DNA from: Synergistaceae bacterium
Lineage (GTDB): Bacteria; Synergistota; Synergistia; Synergistales; Thermovirgaceae
Direction of reading: 5' to 3'
DNA: 5,823 bases
NCBI GenBank assembly: GCA_003446665.1
Contig: DMCT01000020.1
Span: 1 to 5,823 of the forward strand
The translations under genes and the position numbers were made by a program. This document shows, piece by piece, positions 1 to 5,078 of this stretch (position 1 is the stretch's first letter; every line of letters starts with the position of its first letter). The notes beneath the pieces are model-generated. The model saw only the letters and a program-made list of their open reading frames with translations, ran no database searches and was not told the DNA's origin.

Positions 1-297
1 CCGCTGATAAGAAGGGAAATGCAGGACGAGCTGGTGCGTCTCCAGGAAGAAATGCACAAGACCATCTTCTTCGTAACCCACGATCTTGACGAGGCTATGC
101 GCCTTGGCGACCGTATGGCGGTTATGCGGAACGGGAGCATAGTTCAGATAGGAAAACCTGCGGAGATCTTCGCCAACCCCGCAGACGACTACGTGGCGCG
201 GTTTGTGCAGGACAAGCGGGACGAAATAAGGAAGGCCGACGAGCAGATGGAAAAGTTCGCCAAGGCTTGTGCTCAGTCGGAAAAGGTGGTGGACTGA
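1..297 (+). CDS. proV: Glycine betaine/proline-type ABC transporter ATP-binding subunit, C-terminal part (5' end outside window)
   Basis: The reading frame is open from the first base, and 98 residues are visible. They begin with [11 protein letters not shown], which in this family directly follows the Walker B/D-loop (…SALDPLIR-EMQ). The H-loop histidine is residue 27 of the visible part, in FVTHDLDEA (codon 79-81), followed by [16 protein letters not shown] and the PAEIFANP segment typical of ABC importer ATPases. ProV/OpuAA energises uptake of glycine betaine or related quaternary amines at the inner face of the membrane. Assignment to this subfamily rests on the wording around [11 protein letters not shown] and on the permease gene 1 bp downstream. 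The protein ends 71 residues after the H-loop, so it lacks the C-terminal tandem CBS domains that sense ionic strength in OpuA and E. coli ProV. The Walker A and signature motifs lie outside the window. A choline or carnitine transporter of the same family is equally possible. Confidence 0.9.
   Translation, partial: PLIRREMQDELVRLQEEMHKTIFFVTHDLDEAMRLGDRMAVMRNGSIVQIGKPAEIFANPADDYVARFVQDKRDEIRKADEQMEKFAKACAQSEKVVD
283..289 (+). promoter_or_regulatory. Shine-Dalgarno that sets the permease start
   Basis: AAGGTGG lies inside the last codons of the ATPase gene, 9 nt before the ATG at 299. It supports that ATG over the in-frame GTG at 269, which would add ten residues ([13 protein letters not shown]) lying wholly inside the upstream gene. 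The arrangement points to translational coupling between the two transporter genes. Confidence 0.7.
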
Positions 298-298
298 A

Positions 299-1153
299 AT
301 GTTTCCCTCATCTTGGGAATATCACATCGCACCTCAGGTCAATGCCGCTGTACGCTGGCTCCTTAGTGAATATGGGGAAGGCTTCGACGCCTTTTCCGAT
401 GGTTTGCTGAAACTTTTGCTTTCGATTCAGGGGACGCTTCAGTTAGTGCCCTGGTGGGGGTACATTGTGGTAATAGCGGCGCTTACGTGGGTGGCGACGA
501 AGAAAGTGATCCCCGTGGTGATTCTGTCCCTGATGCCTGTTTTAATAGGTGTTTTCGGGCTATGGGGATTGGCTATCGAGACGTTGGCGATAGTCATAAC
601 GTCGGTGGTCCTCGCCCTGGTCATAGGAATCCCCGTCGGAATCCTGATGGCTGAGGTGAAGGTGTTTGACCTGATAGTCCGACCCGTGCTTGACGCTATG
701 CAAACCATGCCGAGTTTCGTCTATCTCATACCGGCCATGATGCTTTTCGGCCTTGGCAAGGTGCCGGCCATTCTCGCCACCTTGATCTATGCTCTCCCGC
801 CGGTTATACGACTTACCAGCCTCGGTATACAGCTGGTGCCGAAACCTGCCCAGGAGGCGGCTCGCGCTTATGGGGCGACAAGATGGCAACTTCTGACGGA
901 AGTTCGTATACCTTTGGCCATGCCCTCGATTCTGGCAGGGGTCAACCAGACCACGATGATGGCGCTGGCCATGGTCGTAATCGCTTCCATGATCGGTGCC
1001 CGAGGCCTGGGACAGGAAGTGCTTCTGGCCATCAACAGGATAGACGTGGGACGCGGGTTCGAAGCAGGTCTTGGCATTGTGATCATGGCCATCGTCATCG
1101 ACAGGATCACCCAGGGTATGGCTAAAAAGTGGGATCCACAAAAAAGGGCATGA
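299..1153 (+). CDS. proW: Glycine betaine/proline-type ABC transporter permease
   Basis: This is a complete 284-residue protein, the usual size for OpuAB-type permeases. An amphipathic N-terminus of about 50 residues (VRWLLSEYGEGFDAFSD) leads to LVPWWGYIVVIAAL, the entry into the first membrane segment and characteristic of ProW/OpuAB. Further hydrophobic segments lie at roughly 70-90, 92-116, 140-170, 209-232 and 253-270. The cytoplasmic coupling (EAA) loop that docks on the ATPase is at 186-210: EAARAYGATRWQLLTEV, with the conserved E-A-A and G. TMPSFVYLIPAMMLFGLG (137 onward) and MIGARGLGQEVL (231-242) are also typical of the family. The ORF ends shortly after the last helix, so no substrate-binding domain is fused to it. 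It probably forms the membrane channel with the ATPase encoded 1 bp upstream. No binding-protein gene follows; it must lie upstream of the window or elsewhere. Confidence 0.93.
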   Translation: MFPSSWEYHIAPQVNAAVRWLLSEYGEGFDAFSDGLLKLLLSIQGTLQLVPWWGYIVVIAALTWVATKKVIPVVILSLMPVLIGVFGLWGLAIETLAIVITSVVLALVIGIPVGILMAEVKVFDLIVRPVLDAMQTMPSFVYLIPAMMLFGLGKVPAILATLIYALPPVIRLTSLGIQLVPKPAQEAARAYGATRWQLLTEVRIPLAMPSILAGVNQTTMMALAMVVIASMIGARGLGQEVLLAINRIDVGRGFEAGLGIVIMAIVIDRITQGMAKKWDPQKRA

Positions 1154-1192
1154 CATCTCAGACAGGCTGAGTCGAATCGTCTAAATTGGTCA

Positions 1193-1222
1193 TTGGTTTT
1201 TGAGAGCCCCTCCGGGTACAAT
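1193..1222 (+). promoter_or_regulatory. Candidate promoter for the rhodanese-kinase unit
   Basis: TTGGTT (1193-1198) and TACAAT (1217-1222; 5 of 6 to TATAAT) are separated by 18 bp. A start near 1229 would give a leader of about 33 nt and would leave out the left arm of the terminator hairpin, so the rhodanese gene could be transcribed just downstream of a working terminator. The -35 is weak (TTG only), and short AT-rich matches arise by chance. Confidence 0.33.
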
Positions 1223-1244
1223 ATCCATGCCCTGAGGGGCTTTT
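1203..1244 (+). terminator. Hairpin terminator after the transporter operon
   Basis: AGCCCCTC (1205-1212) pairs perfectly with GAGGGGCT (1234-1241), and outer A-T and G-U pairs extend the stem. Past a C-U mismatch, GGG (1214-1216) pairs with CCC (1230-1232), lengthening the helix. The right arm runs into TTTT (1241-1244), a modest U-tract. The left arm is preceded by TTTTT (1197-1201), so the - strand reading also ends in U. The hairpin sits 50 bp after the permease stop and only 17 bp before the rhodanese start. Confidence 0.72.
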
Positions 1245-1261
1245 CGAATATCAGTGAGAGG

Positions 1262-2260
1262 ATGATGAAGTTGCGAAGGAAATCTATCAAGATTTGTGTC
1301 ACAGGTGTAGCGATTCTGCTGTGTCTTCTCTCGCCGGTTTTCTCGGAAGAGGCAACCAGGGAGTCTCTTTATGTCGGTGCGCAGTGGTTGCAGGAAAATC
1401 TTGACAAAGTCGTCGTGATTGACGCCAGGCCCAAGACCCTCTACGAAAAAGGACACATTCCCGGAGCAGTCAATGCCGAGTGGACCTATTTTGCAAACGT
1501 CAATGGTCAACCAGGAACACCCGGATGGGGTGAAATCTTCGAAAAAGACAAGCTGGCCCAAAAAATAGGGGCACTGGGCATCGATGGCAAAAAACCCGTC
1601 ATAGCCTACGCGGACCCCGGAGGATGGGGTCAGGACGGCTGGGTTGTATGGATCATGAGACTTTCGGGAATAGAGAACTCACGGATGCTTGAAGGCGGTT
1701 TTTCGGCCTGGCGTGCCGCTGGAGGCAAGGTATCCACAACGAGTGTAGCGCCGAAAGCACGTGCCTTTAAAATACCCTCCTTCCAGGGAGGATACAAGGT
1801 TACCACACCGTGGCTCAAAGAAAAACTGGATGAAGTGGTCGTCATAGACGTGCGTACGCCTTTCGAGTACAAGGGGGCCAGGATATTTCAGGAGAAGCGA
1901 GGCGGCCACATCCCGGGTGCCCTCAATATCCCCCTCGATTCTGTATTCCGGGAAGACCAGACCGTAAAGTCTGTCGAAGAGATCAGAACTCTTATGGCAA
2001 GCTACGGCATCTCGCAGGAAGACGAAATAGTGGTTTACGACACCGCGGGGGTCAGGTCCGCCTATATGGTCATGGTTCTGCGCATGGCCGGTTTCGAAAA
2101 GGCGAGAAACTACGATTCTTCCTTCCATGAATGGGCCGGCAACATGGATCTGGAAGTCGTCGAGGGCGACATGCCGGGCAGGCCGACCCTAAAAACCGAC
2201 GAGTCCGTGGAAACGCCTGATGAAACGCCACTGCAGGAAGATGCACCAGAAAACGTGTAA
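1262..2260 (+). CDS. Exported tandem-rhodanese protein without catalytic cysteine
   Basis: The protein has 332 residues. The start is ATG 1262 or ATG 1265, with GAGAGG (1256-1261) just upstream. An earlier in-frame GTG (1193) would run through the terminator and is rejected. Residues 1-28 look like a Sec signal peptide: basic KLRRKSIK, a hydrophobic core, and probable cleavage after VFS. Two rhodanese domains follow. The first, about 36-157, has VVIDAR, EKGHIPGAVN and GGFSAW; the second, about 178-300, has VVIDVR, GGHIPGALNIP and YDSSFHEW. In active sulfurtransferases the second domain carries C-x-x-G-x-R. Here the loop is YDTAGVRSA, with D260 in the cysteine position, and the matching loop of domain 1 (YADPGGWGQDG) also lacks Cys. 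The only cysteines are in the signal peptide. A 30-residue acidic, probably disordered tail ends the protein. Standard thiosulfate:cyanide sulfurtransferase activity is therefore unlikely; a binding or scaffolding role outside the cytoplasm is inferred. The kinase gene follows after 57 bp with no terminator. Confidence 0.87.
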   Translation: MMKLRRKSIKICVTGVAILLCLLSPVFSEEATRESLYVGAQWLQENLDKVVVIDARPKTLYEKGHIPGAVNAEWTYFANVNGQPGTPGWGEIFEKDKLAQKIGALGIDGKKPVIAYADPGGWGQDGWVVWIMRLSGIENSRMLEGGFSAWRAAGGKVSTTSVAPKARAFKIPSFQGGYKVTTPWLKEKLDEVVVIDVRTPFEYKGARIFQEKRGGHIPGALNIPLDSVFREDQTVKSVEEIRTLMASYGISQEDEIVVYDTAGVRSAYMVMVLRMAGFEKARNYDSSFHEWAGNMDLEVVEGDMPGRPTLKTDESVETPDETPLQEDAPENV

Positions 2261-2317
2261 AATCGTTCTTTACTGAATGACATATGGAATCCAATAAATA
2301 AAAAGAGGCCCTGAACA

Positions 2318-3961
2318 ATGGGATACGAAATCAGAATCGATGGGCAAAAGCGGATGACCTCGGAAAAGCCCAAGTCCGGCAAGGATATCCTGAGGGAGCT
2401 GGGATCCTCGGGAAACAGGAAGATAGTGGCCTGGCACGTCAATCATTATCTCAGGCCCCTCAGCTGGGTTCTAGATGAAGATGCCGAGGTCGATTTTGTC
2501 GATACCACCGGGTTCGAGGGGATGTCCGTATACAGAAGCACCTTGAGTTTCCTGCTCGTCATAGCTGCAAAAAAAACACTCGGGACGGACGTTTTTATCA
2601 GGCACTCGATCAGCGACGGCTATTTTTGCGAATTCGCCGAAGAAATCGCCAGAGAAGGTGCTCTCGAACGGCTAAAGGAAGGTCTTGACGATCTTATACG
2701 GAGAGATGTGCCCATAGAAATGGTGATTCTTCCCCTTGACAAGGCGCGACGGGTTTTCGAGTCCCAGGGGGATGAATCAAAGGCCAACCTGCTTCACTGG
2801 ACCGGCGTCGATCCTGTCGTGGCCTACAGATGTGAGGGACACTACGGGTATTTGTATGTTCCTTTGGCGCCTTCCGCCGGTTACGTCGATTCGTACGACC
2901 TCGTCCCCTTCAGGGACGGTTTCGTACTTCGGTTCCCGACTGTTTCATCTCCAAGTGAATTACCGCCTTTCAGGCCGCCGCGGAAACTTGCCGATGTGTT
3001 TCAGGAGTACTCCAAGTGGCTGGATATCCTGGATGTGGGTACCATGGAGAGCCTGCACCGCCATGTAACCGCCGGGCGCGCGAAGGAGCTGATACTGGTT
3101 TCGGAGGCGTTGCATAATCAACGGTTTAACCACCTGGCGGAAGAAATTTCCTCAAGGCCCGACATCCGCCTTGTCTGCATTGCCGGGCCTTCGGGGTCCG
3201 GCAAAACAACGAGCGCCAAGCGGTTGGCCGTCCATTTGATGGTCTGCGGCAAACATCCACTGGCCATTTCTCTCGACGATTATTTTGTGGACCGTGAAAA
3301 AACACCTAAAGACGAGGAAGGCAACTACGATTTTGAATCCATCGAAGCCCTTGATATCGATCTGGTCAACGATCACCTCGAGCGTTTACTGGGCGGGGAA
3401 AACGTTCGTCTGCCCAGATTCAATTTCGTGACCGGGAAACGTGAAGAGGGTCCCGAAAAAATGCTGGGGTCCAAGGGTGTCCTGATAGTTGAGGGTATAC
3501 ATGGGTTGAACGACCGTCTTTTCCGGCATATCTCCCGTTCTTCCGTTTTCAAGATCTATGTTTCCCCCCTCACTGGAATCAGCCTTGACCAGCATAACCG
3601 CACAAGCACCACCGATAACCGGCTCCTCAGGCGCCTGGTGAGGGATTACAGGCAGCGCGCGAAAGATCCAGAAACCACGCTTGCACAGTGGCCGTCGGTA
3701 ATTCGCGGGGCGCAGGAGTACATTTTTCCGTACCAGGAAGGAGCCGACGAGATGTTCAACTCGGCCCTCGTGTACGAGCTTTCGGTCTTGAAAGGGTACG
3801 CCGAACCCCTTTTGAGGACTATTGGCGAGACATCTTGCGTTTATGGGGACGCGCAGCGGCTGCTGGGTATCCTGCGTTTCATCCCCTTCATCCCCTCCGA
3901 TACCGTACCTAACGATTCCATCCTTCGTGAATTCATAGGCGGGAGCGGATTCAGCGTCTAA
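2318..3961 (+). CDS. Nucleoside (uridine-type) kinase fused to a TGS/threonyl-tRNA-synthetase-like N-terminus
   Basis: The protein has 547 residues, starting at ATG 2318 with AGAGG (2304-2308) at 9 nt spacing. Residues ~33-65 resemble a TGS domain (VAWHVNHYLRPLSW). Residues ~68-210 resemble the second additional domain of threonyl-tRNA synthetase: YRSTLSFLL stands where HSxxHLL is usual, followed by IRHSISDGYFCEF and YRCEGHYGYLYVPLAPSAGY. The C-terminal half is a phosphoribulokinase/uridine kinase P-loop domain: Walker A GPSGSGKTT (290-298), SLDDYFVDR (318-326), the nucleoside-site segment LPRFNFVTGKRE (365-376), VLIVEGIHGLND (388-399) and an arginine-rich lid, RTSTTDNRLLRRLVRDYRQR (428-447). 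Length and domain order match a known bacterial family annotated as nucleoside kinase, which uses NTP to phosphorylate a nucleoside in the cytoplasm. Its exact substrate cannot be read from the sequence. It is probably co-transcribed with the rhodanese gene, and a strong terminator follows. An A8 run at 2569-2576 is in frame and leaves the gene intact. Confidence 0.88.
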   Translation: MGYEIRIDGQKRMTSEKPKSGKDILRELGSSGNRKIVAWHVNHYLRPLSWVLDEDAEVDFVDTTGFEGMSVYRSTLSFLLVIAAKKTLGTDVFIRHSISDGYFCEFAEEIAREGALERLKEGLDDLIRRDVPIEMVILPLDKARRVFESQGDESKANLLHWTGVDPVVAYRCEGHYGYLYVPLAPSAGYVDSYDLVPFRDGFVLRFPTVSSPSELPPFRPPRKLADVFQEYSKWLDILDVGTMESLHRHVTAGRAKELILVSEALHNQRFNHLAEEISSRPDIRLVCIAGPSGSGKTTSAKRLAVHLMVCGKHPLAISLDDYFVDREKTPKDEEGNYDFESIEALDIDLVNDHLERLLGGENVRLPRFNFVTGKREEGPEKMLGSKGVLIVEGIHGLNDRLFRHISRSSVFKIYVSPLTGISLDQHNRTSTTDNRLLRRLVRDYRQRAKDPETTLAQWPSVIRGAQEYIFPYQEGADEMFNSALVYELSVLKGYAEPLLRTIGETSCVYGDAQRLLGILRFIPFIPSDTVPNDSILREFIGGSGFSV

Positions 3962-3994
3962 AAGCGAGGGAATTAAGCAGGAAACAGGCTTGAG

Positions 3995-4034
3995 AAAGCG
4001 GAGCCGCCAACTTTTTGGATGCTCCGCTTTTTTT
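3995..4034 (+). terminator. Strong intrinsic terminator after the kinase gene
   Basis: AAAGCGGAGC (3995-4004) pairs perfectly over 10 bp with GCTCCGCTTT (4021-4030). Inside the loop CCAA (4007-4010) can pair with TTGG (4015-4018) around a CTTT tetraloop. Seven T residues run from 4028 to 4034. It lies 34 bp after the kinase stop and separates that unit from the repressor gene. Confidence 0.93.
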
Positions 4035-4112
4035 ATGGCAGGTTGATCTAAATGAAATATCAGAAAATCCTTTATGTGCCAGGAAAGGCCTGGATCGCAT
4101 CTATATTTTTTG

Positions 4113-4140
4113 TTGCCGAAAATCATGCAACCGGTATCAT
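4113..4140 (+). promoter_or_regulatory. Candidate promoter of the LacI-family gene
   Basis: TTGCCG (4113-4118; 4 of 6 to TTGACA) and TATCAT (4135-4140; 5 of 6 to TATAAT) are 16 bp apart. Transcription would begin near 4147, leaving a leader of about 17 nt that still contains the AGGGGG ribosome site. The rest of the gap after the kinase terminator (4035-4112) holds only a small palindrome, CCAGG-5-CCTGG (4079-4093), and no gene. Confidence 0.5.
4125..4140. promoter_or_regulatory. Candidate LacI-family operator (autoregulatory)
   Basis: ATGCAACCGGTATCAT is an imperfect palindrome centred on CG, with 6 of 8 positions symmetric: ATG..ACC|GGT..CAT. Its core TGCAACCGGTATCA fits the general CcpA/LacI-family operator pattern TGNAANCGNWWWCA. 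It covers the spacer and all of the -10 of the candidate promoter, 24 bp before the start of a LacI-type gene. Occupation there would block RNA polymerase, which suggests that the repressor controls itself. No second copy was noticed at the other gene starts in the window. Confidence 0.5.
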
Positions 4141-4150
4141 AAATAATCAC

Positions 4151-4156
4151 AGGGGG
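4151..4156 (+). promoter_or_regulatory. Shine-Dalgarno that sets the repressor start
   Basis: AGGGGG lies 7 nt before ATG 4164 but only 1 nt before the in-frame ATG 4158. The spacing favours 4164, giving the N-terminus MKITMADVA, which also matches how LacI-family proteins usually begin (M-x-T-I/M-x-D-V-A). Confidence 0.7.
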
Positions 4157-4163
4157 CATGTTC

Positions 4164-5078
4164 ATGAAAATAACCATGGCTGATGTTGCGACGGCGGCGG
4201 GAGTCAACAAGGCCACCGTCAGTCGCGTGCTCAGGGGGGACGCCAGAATCAGCCAGGCCACCAGCGAAAAGGTCTGGGCCGCCGTCAAACGTCTGGGTTA
4301 CCGTCCCGACGCGGTAGCAAGGGGGCTTTCGAGCCGCACCAACGATCTCATAGGGGTGGTTTTCGGGGATTTGGCCTCGCCCTGGTCGGGGGCCTTTCTT
4401 TCAGGCCTGGAAAGGGTACTGGGACGCCTGGGGCTGGATTGCATCGTCAAAGAAGCCGGAAGTGAAGTCAGCAGGCAAAACCACGCCCTACAGCGCCTTG
4501 TCTCCCGGCGCGTCGACGGGCTTATCTTACTGGATTGCAAAAAGCAAGACGGGGCAGATGTGCCGGTAGTTTCCGTGGGCAGTTATAATCCCGGGAGCAC
4601 AAATGTGTCGGTAGACCTGGAGGCTGCGGCCCAGGCATTGAAAGCTCTGGCAGCGGGACGGGAAATCATTTACATGGGGGGCGAAGGCGCCCTTTTTACG
4701 GGTCTGGATGATTTGCTGGGTGTCGAAGTCAAAAAGGCACGAGGTATCCTGCACGTTATGGACGGGATGCCCTGGGAAGAAAATAAAACCTCTTTCCGGG
4801 AACCATGTGACGATTACGTCATCTGCGGTTCCCGAAAAGAGGCCCTTTATTGTGGTTTTTGGGTGCTCGAATACCCCGCTTTCGAAATGGGGGTCCTTGC
4901 TGCAAGAATACTGGTAAACGGCATTCGCGGCAAGGGAGTGCGTCCTCAGGATGTTTTCCTGGTCCCCTCGCTGTTTTCTCCCGAGGGAGACCTGTTCATC
5001 CCCTCTTCCTGTGGATGGAAAGAATATCCGTCAACAGGGCCTGCCCGGTTTCCACGCGGCCTGCACCGGGACCGATGA
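4164..5078 (+). CDS. Compact LacI-family transcriptional regulator with contracted effector domain
   Basis: The protein has 304 residues. The LacI helix-turn-helix is at 3-25 (TMADVATAAGVNKATVSRVL) and the hinge region at about 46-61 (YRPDAVARGLSSRTND), so sequence-specific DNA binding is expected. The periplasmic-binding-protein-like core starts at LIGVVFGDL (62) and continues through RRVDGLILLD and VPVVSVGS to VSVD (148-151). After this it departs from the family: CDDYVICGSRKEALYCGFWV (215-234) resembles the usual A-x-N-D-x-x-A-x-G segment, but runs straight into EYPAFEMGVLAARIL. The usual stretch between them (…V.GFDD…PPLTTV…) is missing, roughly 40 residues. The normal family end is near LVPSLFSPEGDLF (266-278); the remaining residues are encoded antisense to hom. 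The effector is unknown and no sugar genes are adjacent. An intact DNA-binding region suggests the gene works, but a decaying repressor cannot be excluded. Confidence 0.83.
   Translation: MKITMADVATAAGVNKATVSRVLRGDARISQATSEKVWAAVKRLGYRPDAVARGLSSRTNDLIGVVFGDLASPWSGAFLSGLERVLGRLGLDCIVKEAGSEVSRQNHALQRLVSRRVDGLILLDCKKQDGADVPVVSVGSYNPGSTNVSVDLEAAAQALKALAAGREIIYMGGEGALFTGLDDLLGVEVKKARGILHVMDGMPWEENKTSFREPCDDYVICGSRKEALYCGFWVLEYPAFEMGVLAARILVNGIRGKGVRPQDVFLVPSLFSPEGDLFIPSSCGWKEYPSTGPARFPRGLHRDR
4777..4842 (-). terminator. Intrinsic terminator for hom, embedded in the repressor coding sequence
   Basis: CCTCTTTCCGGGAACC (4789-4804) pairs with GGTTCCCGAAAAGAGG (4827-4842) at 15 of 16 positions; the single mismatch is C4796-A4835. 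An inner stem TGACG (4808-4812)/CGTCA (4817-4821) closes an ATTA loop. Read on the - strand, the hairpin is followed at once by TTTTATTTTCTT (4788-4777), a good U-tract. It begins 154 nt after the hom stop codon. On the + strand the same bases encode TSFREP…GSRKE of the LacI-type protein, and no proper U-tract follows the right arm in that direction. Confidence 0.72.
4961..4992. repeat. Inverted repeat just beyond the hom stop
   Basis: GGTCCCCTCG (4961-4970) pairs with CGAGGGAGACC (4982-4992) over 10 bp, with one bulged A (4988) and an 11-nt loop. It begins 3 nt after the hom stop on the - strand, and lies in the LVPSLFSPEGD part of the repressor gene. Neither side has a T-tract, so it is not called a terminator. 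It might slow polymerase or protect an RNA 3' end. Confidence 0.45.

Noticed and set aside
560..1156. Long - strand open frame (about 198 codons) opposite the permease gene
   Set aside because: Its product is rich in His, Gly and Arg with no recognisable domain. It is the mirror of a well-conserved membrane protein gene and has no ribosome site that I can see.
1193..1261. Upstream in-frame GTG start extending the rhodanese protein by 23 residues (VFESPSGYN…)
   Set aside because: It would translate through the terminator hairpin, and it places a non-signal sequence ahead of an obvious signal peptide. GAGAGG lies just before the ATGs at 1262/1265.
2261..2317. Separate promoter between the rhodanese and kinase genes (TTTACT … AATAAA)
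   Set aside because: Hexamer matches and spacing are poor in an AT-rich gap; co-transcription is simpler.
2569..2576. A8 run (A-AAA-AAA heptamer in frame) as a programmed -1 frameshift site
   Set aside because: The zero frame continues through a complete conserved kinase. I found no stimulatory structure, and the -1 frame product has no evident function.
4079..4093. CCAGG-AAAGG-CCTGG palindrome as a regulator site or hairpin
   Set aside because: Only 5-bp arms, no link to promoter elements and no second copy seen; common by chance.
3386..4288. Long - strand open frame (300 codons) spanning the kinase 3' end and the repressor 5' end
   Set aside because: It runs through a strong terminator, the candidate promoter and two well-supported + strand genes, and its translation shows no family motifs.
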